The notes beneath the pieces are model-generated. The model was not told the origin of the DNA, ran no database searches, and worked only from the letters and a program-made list of their open reading frames with translations. DNA of 64,000 nucleotides, taken from contig NC_012587.1 of NCBI RefSeq assembly GCF_000018545.1, forward strand, positions 3,070,001-3,134,000, read 5' to 3'. The position numbers were made by a program, and so were the translations under genes. The stretch is from Sinorhizobium fredii NGR234. GTDB lineage: Bacteria; Pseudomonadota; Alphaproteobacteria; Rhizobiales; Rhizobiaceae. Shown here piece by piece: positions 52,826 through 61,217 of the stretch (its first letter is position 1; each line of letters opens with the position of its first letter).

Positions 52826-54067
52826 TCAGGCCTTGACCCAGGACCATTGCGTCACCGGCATCGCCGGTCGCCAGCCCGTCATGGTGCCAACGGGAGCGGC
52901 GCGGGCGATGTCGATGCGGACGAGCGAACCGCCGAGCCGGGCGTGATGGGCAATAAGCACCGCTTCCATTTCCGTCGTGACGGCATTGGCGACAAGCCTA
53001 CCGCCGGCGGGAAGTGCGGCGACTGCCGCCTCCATGACGCCGGTTTCACTGCCGCCGCCACCGATGAAGATCACGTCCGGGCGGGCCAGCCCGCGAAGCG
53101 CGTCCGGCGCCTGGCCTTCGACGACGGACAATCCCGGGACCCCGAAACGCGCCGCATTGCGGCCGATCCGTGCCGCCCGCTCGGGCGAAGCTTCGACGGC
53201 GATCGCCCGCATTGCCGGATCCGCCAGCATCCATTCGATGGCGATCGAGCCGGAGCCGGCGCCGATGTCCCAGAGAAGCTCGCCCTTGCGCGGCGCCAGC
53301 GCCGATAGCGTCAGCGCCCGCACCTCGCGCTTGGTGATCTGGCCGTCATGCTCGAAGAGTGAATCGTCGCGGCCGCCGGCAAGAGACAGGACGCGGGCAC
53401 TGCCATCCGCGACGACCTCGACGGCGCAGAGGTTCAAGGCGTTGACCTTTTCCAGTGTGAAGCTCGAAGCAAGGTGCCGGGAAACGCGCTCGCGTTCCCC
53501 GCCGAGGGCTTCGAGGACGGTAAGCCGGGACTGACCGAAGCCGCATTCGCCAAGCAGTCCGGCGAGCGCATTCGGGCCGTTCTCGTCCGAGGTCAGCGCC
53601 AGAATGCGGGCGCCCGGCTGCAAGTGCGGCCGGATGAGATCGAGCGGGCGGCCATGCAGCGAGACGGTTGCCAGCTCCTGCAGCGCCCAACCGAGCCGCG
53701 ACGCTGCGAGGCTGAAGGCCGAAGGCGCCGGGATCGTGCGGATTTCGCTGGCATCGATACGGCGCGCCAGCGTGGCGCCGACGCCGTAGAGGAAAGGGTC
53801 GCCGGAGGCGAGCACCACGACGGGGCTCCCTCGCCTTGAAACGATCGCCTCAACCGACTTTTCGAAAGGGCTCTGCCAGGCCTCGCTCTCGCCGTGGATC
53901 AGGGATGCCGCGAGCTCAAGATGGCGGACGCCGCCGAAGACGACGGGGGCTGCCGCAATCAGCCGCTTGGCCTCGTCGCCGAGACCGGCTACACCATCCT
54001 CCCCGATACCGATGACGGTCAACCAGGGAGCGACCATGGCCGAGACGCTATTCGACATGTCAGCCAC
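52826..54067 (-). CDS. cobL: Precorrin-6Y C5,15-methyltransferase (decarboxylating)
   Basis: 413 aa, two fused domains: CbiE-like methylase (about 1-210; WLTVIGIGEDGVAGLGDEAKRLI, VVVLASGDPFLYGVGATLA) and CbiT-like SAM methyltransferase (about 230-413; ALAPRKGELLWDIGAGSGSIAIEWM, VIFIGGGGSETGVMEA). Methylates C5 and C15 and removes the acetate carboxyl at C12. GTG at 54067 (MADMSNS...) was chosen over later ATG 54058 because a GAGG is well spaced; from memory the P. denitrificans protein has the same start and length. Its first 32 bp overlap the start of cobK on the other strand. Confidence 0.95.
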   Translation of the reverse strand: MADMSNSVSAMVAPWLTVIGIGEDGVAGLGDEAKRLIAAAPVVFGGVRHLELAASLIHGESEAWQSPFEKSVEAIVSRRGSPVVVLASGDPFLYGVGATLARRIDASEIRTIPAPSAFSLAASRLGWALQELATVSLHGRPLDLIRPHLQPGARILALTSDENGPNALAGLLGECGFGQSRLTVLEALGGERERVSRHLASSFTLEKVNALNLCAVEVVADGSARVLSLAGGRDDSLFEHDGQITKREVRALTLSALAPRKGELLWDIGAGSGSIAIEWMLADPAMRAIAVEASPERAARIGRNAARFGVPGLSVVEGQAPDALRGLARPDVIFIGGGGSETGVMEAAVAALPAGGRLVANAVTTEMEAVLIAHHARLGGSLVRIDIARAAPVGTMTGWRPAMPVTQWSWVKA

Positions 54068-54836
54068 GGGCAGACCTCGCATCCTGATCCTCGGCGGCAC
54101 GACCGAGGCGCGGCAGCTTGCCGAGAGGCTGGCGGCCGATCGGCGCTACGACGCGGCGATCTCGCTCGCCGGCCGCACCGCCGATCCGCGGCCGCAGCCG
54201 TTGCCGACCCGCGTCGGCGGCTTCGGTGGCGCCGAAGGGCTTGCCGTCTTCCTGAAGCGCGAGAGCATTTCCCTGCTCGTCGATGCGACCCATCCCTTTG
54301 CGGCGCGGATTTCCCACAACGCGGCAGCCGCTGCGGCGGCGAGCGGAACGCCGCTCTTCGCGCTGCGCCGGCCCGCCTGGGACGCCCAGCCGGGCGATCG
54401 CTGGACGCGCGTCGCGAGCGTGGCCGAGGCGGTGTCCGCCCTCGGCGCGGCGCCGCGCCGCGTCTTCCTGGCGATCGGCCGCCAGGAGGCCTTCCACTTC
54501 GAGAAGGCGCCGCAGCACAGCTATGTGGTGCGCAGCGTCGATCCCGTAACGCCGCCGCTGAACCTGCCCGACGCCAAAGCTATTCTCGCGCACGGCCCTT
54601 TCGCCGAGGCGGACGAGCTCGAACTGCTCGGCGAACAGGCAATCGATGTCATCGTCGCCAAGAACAGCGGCGGCACCGCCACCTATGGCAAGATCGCCGC
54701 GGCCCGGAGGCTTGGGCTCCAGGTCGTGATGGTCGAGCGCCACGAGCCCGCCGATGTGCCGACGGTCTGCGACTGTGACGAGGCGCTCGAACGCATCCAT
54801 CAATGGCTGTCCCCGGTGAAGGATCGTGGCGTGTAG
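54036..54836 (+). CDS. cobK: Precorrin-6A reductase
   Basis: 266 aa. ILILGGTTEARQLAERLAA at the N-terminus, SLLVDATHPFAARISHNAAAA, FLAIGRQEAFHF, and DVIVAKNSGGTATYGKIAAARRLGL near the end, all CobK/CbiJ motifs. NADPH-dependent reduction of precorrin-6A to 6B. It is the only plus-strand cob gene, embedded among minus-strand genes: its 5-prime end overlaps cobL and its 3-prime end overlaps cobJ by 37 bp. ATG at 54036 has GGGAG upstream. Confidence 0.95.
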   Translation: MAETLFDMSATGRPRILILGGTTEARQLAERLAADRRYDAAISLAGRTADPRPQPLPTRVGGFGGAEGLAVFLKRESISLLVDATHPFAARISHNAAAAAAASGTPLFALRRPAWDAQPGDRWTRVASVAEAVSALGAAPRRVFLAIGRQEAFHFEKAPQHSYVVRSVDPVTPPLNLPDAKAILAHGPFAEADELELLGEQAIDVIVAKNSGGTATYGKIAAARRLGLQVVMVERHEPADVPTVCDCDEALERIHQWLSPVKDRGV

Positions 54837-55564
54837 ACGAGATCGGGTTTGCCGTCGCGGGCGACGATCCGCGTCTCCGGCGAGCCGATGATCACGCAGG
54901 TCGCCATATCGGCGCGCTCGGGATCGGCTTCGCCGAGCGGCATGACGGCAATGCGCTCGTCCGGGCGACCGGCGGCGCGGCCGAAGATCACCGGCACGCG
55001 AGCCGGCAGCACCTGGCGCAGCACCTCGAAGGCTTCGCCGAGCTGCCAGGGACGCGCCTTGCTGATCGGGTTATAGAGCGCGATGACCAATCCCGCCTCG
55101 GCCGCGAGCCGCACCCGCTTGGTGATCAAGTCCCACGGCTTCAGGTTATCGGACAGCGACATGGCGCAGAAATCGTGGCCGAGTGGCGCACCGATGCGTG
55201 CCGCCACAGCGAGCATCGCCGTGACGCCCGGCGTGATCGTGAGATCCACCTGCCGCCACGCCTCCGGTCCCTTGTCGATGGCCTCGCAGACGGCCGCCGC
55301 CATCGCGAAAATGCCCGGGTCGCCGCCGGAGACCACGCAGACATCGACGCCGGCGCTGGCGCGTGTCAGTGCCGCTTGCGCGCGGTCCAGTTCCTCGCGG
55401 TTGTCGGAGGCGATCCGATGTTGGTCAGCCCGCAGGTGCAGGCGGTCGAGGTAAGGGCCATAGCCGAAGAATTCGGTCGCAACCGCGATCGCATCCTGCG
55501 CTTCCGGCGTCATCTGGGCCGGATTGCCGGGGCCGGTACCGACGATGAAGAGCTTTCCGGTCAT
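54800..55564 (-). CDS. cobJ: Precorrin-3B C17-methyltransferase
   Basis: 254 aa. LFIVGTGPGNPAQMTPEAQDAI, VCVVSGGDPGIFAMAAAVCEAI, TPGVTAMLAVAARIGAPLGHDFCAMSLSDNLKPW and LYNPISKARPWQ identify CobJ/CbiH. Methylates C17 and contracts the ring to precorrin-4. ATG overlaps the cobI stop by 4 bp (ATGA); the 3-prime end runs under cobK. Confidence 0.95.
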   Translation of the reverse strand: MTGKLFIVGTGPGNPAQMTPEAQDAIAVATEFFGYGPYLDRLHLRADQHRIASDNREELDRAQAALTRASAGVDVCVVSGGDPGIFAMAAAVCEAIDKGPEAWRQVDLTITPGVTAMLAVAARIGAPLGHDFCAMSLSDNLKPWDLITKRVRLAAEAGLVIALYNPISKARPWQLGEAFEVLRQVLPARVPVIFGRAAGRPDERIAVMPLGEADPERADMATCVIIGSPETRIVARDGKPDLVYTPRSFTGDSH

Positions 55565-56328
55565 GATCTGTCCTTTGCGCCGGGCTCATCTTTCCAGACG
55601 GGTCTGTCCTTCCAGCCGGGAACGAGCACCAGCGAGAAATAGGGCGCCGCGTCGTCCGGCTTCTGGCCGAGCGGGATCATCGCCGCGTTCTTCATCGTGC
55701 CGCGCTCGACATAGACCGCTGCATCGAGTTTGCCAGCCGTCGCAAGGGCGCGGCGGATTTTCGGCAGGTTGCGGCCGACCTTCATGATCACCGCCGCTTC
55801 GGTATCGGCGAGCCGGCGCTGCAATTCGGCTTCGCCCATCGTGCCCGGAAGGACCGAAAGCACGTCGTCGCCCTGCACCAGCGGCAGGCCGGCAGCCGAC
55901 CAGCAGCCGGACATCGCCGTGATGCCGGGAATGACTTCGGCCGGGAAACGGCCCGCGAGCCGCACATGCAGATGCATATAGGAGCCGTAGAACAGCGGGT
56001 CGCCCTCGCTCAGCACGGCGACGGTCCGACCGGCCTTGAGATGCAGCGCGACCGCTTCTGCGGAGGCGTCGTAGAAATCGGTGATCTGCCGCTTATAGGC
56101 TTCGTCGTCCTTGTCGATTTCCGTCGTCACCGGATAGTAGAGCGGCAGTTCGACAAGATCGGACTTCAGAAGGTGTTCGACGACGGCGCGGCCGTTGCCG
56201 CTGCGACCCGCCTTGGCGAAATAGGCGACGACGTCCGCCTCGCCGAGCGCCCGCACCGCCTTGACGGTCAAGAGCTCGGGGTCGCCGGGGCCGGTACCGA
56301 CGCCGATCAGTCTGCCCGGCCCCCTCAC
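55561..56328 (-). CDS. cobI: Precorrin-2 C20-methyltransferase
   Basis: 255 aa from a GTG overlapping the cobH stop (GTGA). RLIGVGTGPGDPELLTVKAVRAL, VLSEGDPLFYGSYMHLHVRL, EVIPGITAMSGCWSAAGLPL and LADTEAAVIMKVGRNLPKIRRAL are CobI/CbiL hallmarks. First methylation committed to corrins, giving precorrin-3A. The C-terminal tail (VWKDEPGAKDRS) is extra and charged. Confidence 0.95.
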   Translation of the reverse strand: MRGPGRLIGVGTGPGDPELLTVKAVRALGEADVVAYFAKAGRSGNGRAVVEHLLKSDLVELPLYYPVTTEIDKDDEAYKRQITDFYDASAEAVALHLKAGRTVAVLSEGDPLFYGSYMHLHVRLAGRFPAEVIPGITAMSGCWSAAGLPLVQGDDVLSVLPGTMGEAELQRRLADTEAAVIMKVGRNLPKIRRALATAGKLDAAVYVERGTMKNAAMIPLGQKPDDAAPYFSLVLVPGWKDRPVWKDEPGAKDRS

Positions 56329-56957
56329 AGGCCCGGCCTCGCCAGCGAGTTCAGCGCCGCCGCCGTCATCGCACTGCCGCCAAGCCGGCCGCGGACGATC
56401 GCGAAGGGAACGCCGTAGGAATTCTCGGCAAGCGCATCCTTCGATTCCGCTGCGCCGACGAAGCCGACCGGCATGCCGAGGATCGCCGCCGGCTTCGGGG
56501 CACCGTCACGCAGCATTTCAAGAAGATAGAACAGCGCCGTCGGTGCATTGCCGATGGCGACGACCGAGCCCGCCATCCGCTCGCCCCAGAGTTTCAGTGC
56601 CGCCGCCGAGCGCGTATTGCCGATCTCGGCCGCGATCTCCGCCGTGCGCGGATCGCGGAGCGTGCAGATCACCTCGTTGCCGGCCGGCAGCCGCGCCCGG
56701 GTGACGCCATGGGCGACCATTTCTGCATCGCAGAAGATCGGTGCGCCGTTCTTCAGCGCATCGCGTGCGGCGGAGACGAAATCGGAAGAGAAGACGAACT
56801 GGCGCGCCGCCTCGACGGAACCGCAGGCATGCACCATGCGCACCGCAAGGTCGGCCTCTTCCTCCGAGAAGCCGGAAAGGTCGGCTTCGGCGCGGATGAT
56901 CGCGAAGGAACGCTCGTAGATGGCGTTGCCATCGCGGATATAATCGTAATCAGGCAT
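56325..56957 (-). CDS. cobH: Precorrin-8X methylmutase
   Basis: 210 aa, family length. Catalytic His43 in LAVRMVHACGSVEAA; FSSDFVSAARDALKNGAPIFCD, NEVICTLRDP and GNAPTALFYLLEML follow. Moves a methyl from C11 to C12 to give hydrogenobyrinate. It starts just after cobG and overlaps cobI by 4 bp. Confidence 0.96.
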   Translation of the reverse strand: MPDYDYIRDGNAIYERSFAIIRAEADLSGFSEEEADLAVRMVHACGSVEAARQFVFSSDFVSAARDALKNGAPIFCDAEMVAHGVTRARLPAGNEVICTLRDPRTAEIAAEIGNTRSAAALKLWGERMAGSVVAIGNAPTALFYLLEMLRDGAPKPAAILGMPVGFVGAAESKDALAENSYGVPFAIVRGRLGGSAMTAAALNSLARPGL

Positions 56958-56959
56958 TT

Positions 56960-58327
56960 CTATCCCTGTTCAAACGCGACGACGATGCGTGCGGTCCCGA
57001 GCCGTGTAAGACAGGAGAGCGCCGATTCGCCAGCGTCTTTGTTTTCTCGCACCAGCGCGTTGAGGCCGGCCAATGCGGTTCTTATTCCGTTTTCATCCCT
57101 GTAGGCGCTCGGCGCGACGGAAGCAGTACCATTTACGACAAGCGCATATCCTGATGGCGCACCGACGAGCGTCAGCGCAGATGCCCTGGGTCTCGCGCAT
57201 CCCTTGGAACAGCCCGACAGGTGAATTGCGAGCGAGCCGTCGAGAAGCTCGGCGCCGACGTCGACCATTAGCCTGGCCGCCGCCTTGGTGTCCATCAACG
57301 CCGAGGCGCAGGCAAGGCCGGCGCAGGTCGCGATATGATTGCGTGGGTCATTGGGGGTGACCAGGAAGCCATGGGAAAGTGCGAGCCGCTGCACGACAGC
57401 GGCCGCCTCGCTCGACAGGCCGAGGACAAGAATGCCATGGCGCGGCGCGAGGCGAATTTCCGTCGCGCCCAGTTCCTCGGCGCAGTGCAGAAAGGCAATG
57501 AGGTCGGCACTGTCGGTCTGCGCAAAAGCAAGAGCGATACCGAGCACGATGCGCCCGTCGCCGAAACCGTGAATGCCCGCCGGCAAGAACGGCGGGGCGC
57601 CGCGGTCCGTCGCCGGGAGGGCGCCAATATCAGCGGAGAAGTGCTGCCGGATGCGATCCGCATCGAGGTCGCGGCCGCGCGCGACCGCGCCGAGGGCATC
57701 GAGTTCCGTGAGAATTTCCATCACCGCGGGGACAACCCGTTCCGTCTCCAGGAGCGCAACGGGCCGTTCCGGACGCGCCGTGCCGCCGAGCGACAACAGC
57801 CAGCGTAGGCAATCCTCGCGGTTCAACGCTTCAATACGCAGGTCAGCCGAACTATCCCGCAGGTGGAAGCGGCCACACCCATCGATAACGATCGACAATT
57901 TCGGCGCGAGCGCAAGTGCAGGGCGCCGATCGGCAATCGCGGCGCGCAGCGCCGCGGCCAGCGGCCGAGGATCGGCGATTTCGCTCGCATCAAATCCGGC
58001 AAGCGGCGGCGTTTCGATCGCCACGCCATCGGCAACGGCAATTCCCGCCTCGCCGATCGCGGCGGCAAGGGCCGGCACGCTCGATGCGGTCAGCCCGCGG
58101 ATCTGCAGGTTGCCCCGAGCAGTTACTTCGATGATGCCGCTGCCGCAGGCCGCCGCCGCTTCGGCCAGCGCACGAAGTTCGGCGGGCCTCAGACCATCGG
58201 TCGCCGGACGCAGCCGCACGAGCAGACCGTCTCCGGTCCGCATCGGCGCGGCGAGCGACGGACAGGCGCCGCGGCGCATCGATTGGCCGGGCTCCGTTTG
58301 TGACTTGGGCGCAGCGCAGCTCGTCAT
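56960..58327 (-). CDS. cobG: Precorrin-3B synthase (aerobic ring-contraction oxygenase)
   Basis: 455 aa. Nitrite/sulfite-reductase-like halves: first half RTGDGLLVRLRPATDGLRPAELRALAEAA and GIIEVTARGNLQIRGL; second half ATCAGLACASALMDTKAAA and HLSGCSKGCARPRAS, whose Cys residues carry the 4Fe-4S cluster. Uses O2 to hydroxylate precorrin-3A; its presence marks the aerobic pathway. ATG 58327 is preceded by GGAAG; an in-frame ATG at 58351 would add eight residues. Confidence 0.93.
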   Translation of the reverse strand: MTSCAAPKSQTEPGQSMRRGACPSLAAPMRTGDGLLVRLRPATDGLRPAELRALAEAAAACGSGIIEVTARGNLQIRGLTASSVPALAAAIGEAGIAVADGVAIETPPLAGFDASEIADPRPLAAALRAAIADRRPALALAPKLSIVIDGCGRFHLRDSSADLRIEALNREDCLRWLLSLGGTARPERPVALLETERVVPAVMEILTELDALGAVARGRDLDADRIRQHFSADIGALPATDRGAPPFLPAGIHGFGDGRIVLGIALAFAQTDSADLIAFLHCAEELGATEIRLAPRHGILVLGLSSEAAAVVQRLALSHGFLVTPNDPRNHIATCAGLACASALMDTKAAARLMVDVGAELLDGSLAIHLSGCSKGCARPRASALTLVGAPSGYALVVNGTASVAPSAYRDENGIRTALAGLNALVRENKDAGESALSCLTRLGTARIVVAFEQG

Positions 58328-58373
58328 CGTCTTCCAATATCCTCGGGACACATCGCGGCCTCACACTCCGCAT

Positions 58374-58396
58374 CTGTGATAGAGCCTATATCACAG
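58374..58396. promoter_or_regulatory. CTGTGATA inverted repeat between cobG and cobF
   Basis: CTGTGATA-GAGCCTA-TATCACAG, 8-bp perfect arms with a 7-base centre, about 47-69 bp upstream of cobG. It could be an operator or a small hairpin. The 110-bp gap is too short for a full cobalamin riboswitch. Confidence 0.4.
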
Positions 58397-58437
58397 CCGC
58401 CTTCCTTGAGAGAGATCAAAGCCCAGGCAAGCGGCGG

Positions 58438-59208
58438 CTACTCGTCGAAATCGGCCCCCTTGCGCAGAAGATAGATGTCCATGATCCATCCCATCCGCTC
58501 GCGCGCCGCCGCCCGCGCCCTCAGGATGTCTTCCTTCACATCGGCGAGGCGCCCTGAAATGGCGATCTCGTCCGGCGTGCCGAGATAGGCGCCCCAGAAA
58601 ATCTCGGCTTCGGGATCGTCGATCTTCTGGAAGGCCTGTTCGCCGTCGAGCATGACGACGGCCGTCTCGCTCCTGTGCGGAAAGGTCTCGGCCAGCCGGC
58701 GGCCGGTGGTGATCTCGACGGGCTTTCCGACAAGATTGAGCGGGATGCGATGGCTGGCGCAGAGCGCCTGGAGGCTGGTGATGCCGGGGATGACTTCGAA
58801 GTCGACCGCTACACTGCCCCGTGCGCGGACCCTTTCGACGATGCGGATCGTGCTGTCATAGAGCATCGGATCGCCCCACACGAGGAACGCGCCGGTCTGT
58901 CCTTCCGCAAGCTCGTCCGAAAGCAGCGCCTCGTAAGTGGCGGCGATGCTGGCATGCCAATCATCGACGCTTTGAACGTAGCTGCGCTCCTCGGTGCGGC
59001 GGACCGGCACGGCGAACTCGACCGTGCGGCTGTCATCCCGCGACACATAGCGGGCGCAGATATCGCGGCGCACTTCGGCAAGCTCGGTCTTCTTCGCTCC
59101 CTTGGTCGGGATGAAGAGCACATCGGCCCGGTTCAGCGCATTGATCGCCTGAACCGTGATATGCTCCGGGTTGCCCGCCCCGATACCGATGATCAGGATA
59201 TGCCGCAT
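58438..59208 (-). CDS. cobF: Precorrin-6A synthase (deacetylating)
   Basis: 256 aa. HILIIGIGAGNPEHITVQAINALNRADVLF at the N-terminus, FLVWGDPMLYDSTIRIVERV, VIPGITSLQALCASHRIPLNLVG and VVMLDGEQAFQKI identify CobF. Methylates C1 and removes the acetyl to give precorrin-6A. ATG 59208 has GGGAGAG upstream; the longer frame to 59283 enters a repeat. First gene of the minus-strand cob series, separated from cobG by 110 bp. Confidence 0.93.
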   Translation of the reverse strand: MRHILIIGIGAGNPEHITVQAINALNRADVLFIPTKGAKKTELAEVRRDICARYVSRDDSRTVEFAVPVRRTEERSYVQSVDDWHASIAATYEALLSDELAEGQTGAFLVWGDPMLYDSTIRIVERVRARGSVAVDFEVIPGITSLQALCASHRIPLNLVGKPVEITTGRRLAETFPHRSETAVVMLDGEQAFQKIDDPEAEIFWGAYLGTPDEIAISGRLADVKEDILRARAAARERMGWIMDIYLLRKGADFDE

Positions 59209-59231
59209 GCCGTCTCTCCCGTCTGCGCGCA

Positions 59232-59281
59232 GTGCATGTCGCCCCAAAAGTGTGCAGTGGTTTTGGGGCACCGACATGCAC
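59232..59281. repeat. Inverted repeat GTGCATGTCG...CGACATGCAC, family D
   Basis: 10-bp outer arms plus inner CCCCAAAA/TTTTGGGG arms: a 50-bp two-step hairpin upstream of cobF and downstream of ung. Characteristic of rhizobial intergenic regions (from memory). Confidence 0.8.
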
Positions 59282-59290
59282 AAAAAACCC

Positions 59291-59326
59291 TAAAGCGCGT
59301 CGCATGTTCGAGTGCAACGCGCTTTA
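59291..59326. repeat. Inverted repeat TAAAGCGCGT...ACGCGCTTTA, family D partner
   Basis: 10-bp perfect arms around a 16-base centre, 9 bp after the previous palindrome. The pair may end the ung transcript. Confidence 0.8.
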
Positions 59327-59396
59327 GACACCATGCTTTGGCGGATCGGGACCCGCAGCGCAAGGTCCGTACACGACAGGAGGCGCAACGACGGCG

Positions 59397-60122
59397 TCAA
59401 CAGGCGGACGCAGCCTGCCGATCGACGGCGAGAGGCGGATCGTCCGGCAGCCGCCAATCGATCGGATCGAGCCTCTTCGACTCCAGGAAGGCATTGGCCT
59501 TGGAGAAATGCCTGCAGCCGAGGAAGCCGGAATGGGCCGAGAGCGGCGACGGATGCGGCGCGGTCAGCACCAGATGCCGGGAGCGATCGACAAAGGCCGC
59601 CTTCTTCTGCGCGTAGGAGCCCCAGAGCATGAAGACGACTGGCTGCGCCTGCTCGTTGACGGCGCGGATGACTGCGTCGGTAAAACGCTCCCAACCCTTG
59701 CCCTGGTGCGAGGCCGCCCGGCCCCGCTCGACGGTCAGCACGCTGTTCAGGAGCAGCACCCCCTGGCGTGCCCAGCTTTCGAGGAAGCCGTGGCGGGCCG
59801 GCGGAATGCCGAGGTCATCGCGAAGCTCCTTGTAGATGTTGACAAGCGACGGCGGGGTGCGCACGCCCGGCTGCACGCTGAAGCAAAGCCCGTGCGCCTG
59901 GCCGTCGCCATGATAGGGATCCTGGCCGAGGATGACGACCCGGACCTTTTCGAGCGGCGTCAGATCGAGCGCCCGGAAATACTCACTGCCCTTCGGATAG
60001 ATCTGCCGGCCCTGTTGCTTCTCGTCCAGAAGAAAGCGCTTCAAGTCGACCATGTAGCCGTGCCGGAATTCCGGCGTCAGCACGGCTTTCCAGCTCTCCT
60101 CCAGCCTGATCGTCGCATCCAT
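59397..60122 (-). CDS. ung: Uracil-DNA glycosylase, family 1
   Basis: 241 aa. Catalytic Asp68 in [35 protein letters not shown], and the His loop [20 protein letters not shown]. Removes uracil from DNA to start base excision repair. ATG 60122 ([12 protein letters not shown]) lies at a proper distance from the core; a 60-base longer frame has no family support. Monocistronic. Confidence 0.95.
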   Translation of the reverse strand: MDATIRLEESWKAVLTPEFRHGYMVDLKRFLLDEKQQGRQIYPKGSEYFRALDLTPLEKVRVVILGQDPYHGDGQAHGLCFSVQPGVRTPPSLVNIYKELRDDLGIPPARHGFLESWARQGVLLLNSVLTVERGRAASHQGKGWERFTDAVIRAVNEQAQPVVFMLWGSYAQKKAAFVDRSRHLVLTAPHPSPLSAHSGFLGCRHFSKANAFLESKRLDPIDWRLPDDPPLAVDRQAASAC

Positions 60123-60277
60123 GGATTCACCTCGCGTCGTTCCGTCTCGGAATTTAGACCCGTGCGCGTCCATCGCAAGCACCCGCGCCGTATTTGGCCC
60201 TTCAGTTCACCGCTTTGATTACCGCACTCGGGGAGCATTGTATTTCTGCGGATATAGCGCTAACGAGAACGGCGAAC

Positions 60278-60300
60278 CGTATATTCTGAAGAACATTACG
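60278..60300 (+). promoter_or_regulatory. Candidate molybdate (ModE-type) box before modA
   Basis: CGTATATT-CTGAAG-AACATTACG resembles the ModE consensus in which TATA-rich arms flank a 6-7-base spacer; arm symmetry is imperfect. It lies 19-41 bp upstream of the modA ATG, where binding would repress transcription when Mo is ample. Confidence 0.4.
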
Positions 60301-60318
60301 AAAGAGATGGAGACAGGT

Positions 60319-61122
60319 ATGTTCAAGGGACGGAGAGAGTGGCTGAAGGGTTTGGGGCTTACCGGTCTGGCGCTGGCGCTCGGCATGGCTTTGGCCGGCG
60401 CGGCATTCGCCCCGGCTCAGGCGGAGGAGAAAGTAACGGTCTTCGCCGCTGCGAGCCTGAAGAACGCACTCGACGCGATCAACACCAAATGGAAAGAGGA
60501 AACCGGCAAGGAGACGACCGCCTCCTACGCGGCAAGCTCGGCGCTGGCAAAACAGATCGAACAGGGCGCGCCTGCCGATATCTTCATCTCGGCCGATCTC
60601 GCCTGGATGGACTACCTTGCCGAAAGGAAGCTGATCAAGGCCGATACGCGCTCCAACCTGCTCGGCAATCGCATCGTTCTCGTTTCAGCCAAGGCCGACG
60701 CGGGGTCTGTCGATATCAAGCCGGGCCTCGACCTCGCCGCCCTGCTCGGCGACGGCCGCCTGGCGATGGGCGCGGTTGATTCCGTCCCCGCCGGCAAATA
60801 CGGCAAGGCGGCGCTCGAAAAGCTCGGCATCTGGCCGACGGTCGCCGAGAAGGTCGCCGGAGCCGAAAGCGTACGCGCCGCCCTCCTTCTCGTTTCACGC
60901 GGCGAGGCGCCCTATGGCATCGTCTACAAGACGGATGCGGCGGCCGACCCGGGCGTGAAGGTGGTCGGCACCTTCCCCGAAGACAGCCATCCGCCGATCA
61001 TCTACCCGATCGCGATCGCCGCCGACAGCAAGAACCCGGACGCCGCCGCCTATCTCGAATTCGTCAAGTCGCCGAAGGCCGCGGCGCTTTTCGAAACACA
61101 AGGCTTCATCGTCCTCGAATAG
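60319..61122 (+). CDS. modA: Molybdate ABC transporter substrate-binding protein
   Basis: 267 aa. N-terminal export signal with RREWLKGLG, close to a Tat motif, and a long hydrophobic stretch to AQA-EEK. Mature ModA sequence: VTVFAAASLKNALDAINTKW, YAASSALAKQIEQGAPADIFISAD, GNRIVLVSA, VDSVPAGKYGKAALEKLG and GIVYKTDAAA. Binds molybdate/tungstate in the periplasm. ATG 60319 has GGAG six bases upstream. First gene of modABC, 95 bp before modB with a hairpin between. Confidence 0.94.
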   Translation: MFKGRREWLKGLGLTGLALALGMALAGAAFAPAQAEEKVTVFAAASLKNALDAINTKWKEETGKETTASYAASSALAKQIEQGAPADIFISADLAWMDYLAERKLIKADTRSNLLGNRIVLVSAKADAGSVDIKPGLDLAALLGDGRLAMGAVDSVPAGKYGKAALEKLGIWPTVAEKVAGAESVRAALLLVSRGEAPYGIVYKTDAAADPGVKVVGTFPEDSHPPIIYPIAIAADSKNPDAAAYLEFVKSPKAAALFETQGFIVLE

Positions 61123-61161
61123 GGCTTGCGCCACCGGGCGTCGACCGGGCAGAACTTGTGC

Positions 61162-61189
61162 GCGTCGTGCATCCAACAATGCACGACGC
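61162..61189 (+). other. Hairpin between modA and modB
   Basis: GCGTCGTGCAT-CCAACA-ATGCACGACGC, perfect 11-bp stem with a 6-base loop, within the modA-modB gap. No T-run follows. It may slow mRNA decay or attenuate, giving more ModA than ModBC. Confidence 0.55.
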
Positions 61190-61217
61190 AACCTTCTGTA
61201 ATGCGGGGAGCACGACC

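Noticed and set aside
58374..58396. CRP site reading of the TGTGA...TCACA repeat
   Set aside because: The spacer between TGTGA and TCACA is 11 bases, not the 6 needed for CRP.
58328..59400. Cobalamin riboswitch upstream of cobG or cobF
   Set aside because: The cobG leader is too short and the cobF leader is occupied by family D palindromes; no conserved B12-box was seen.
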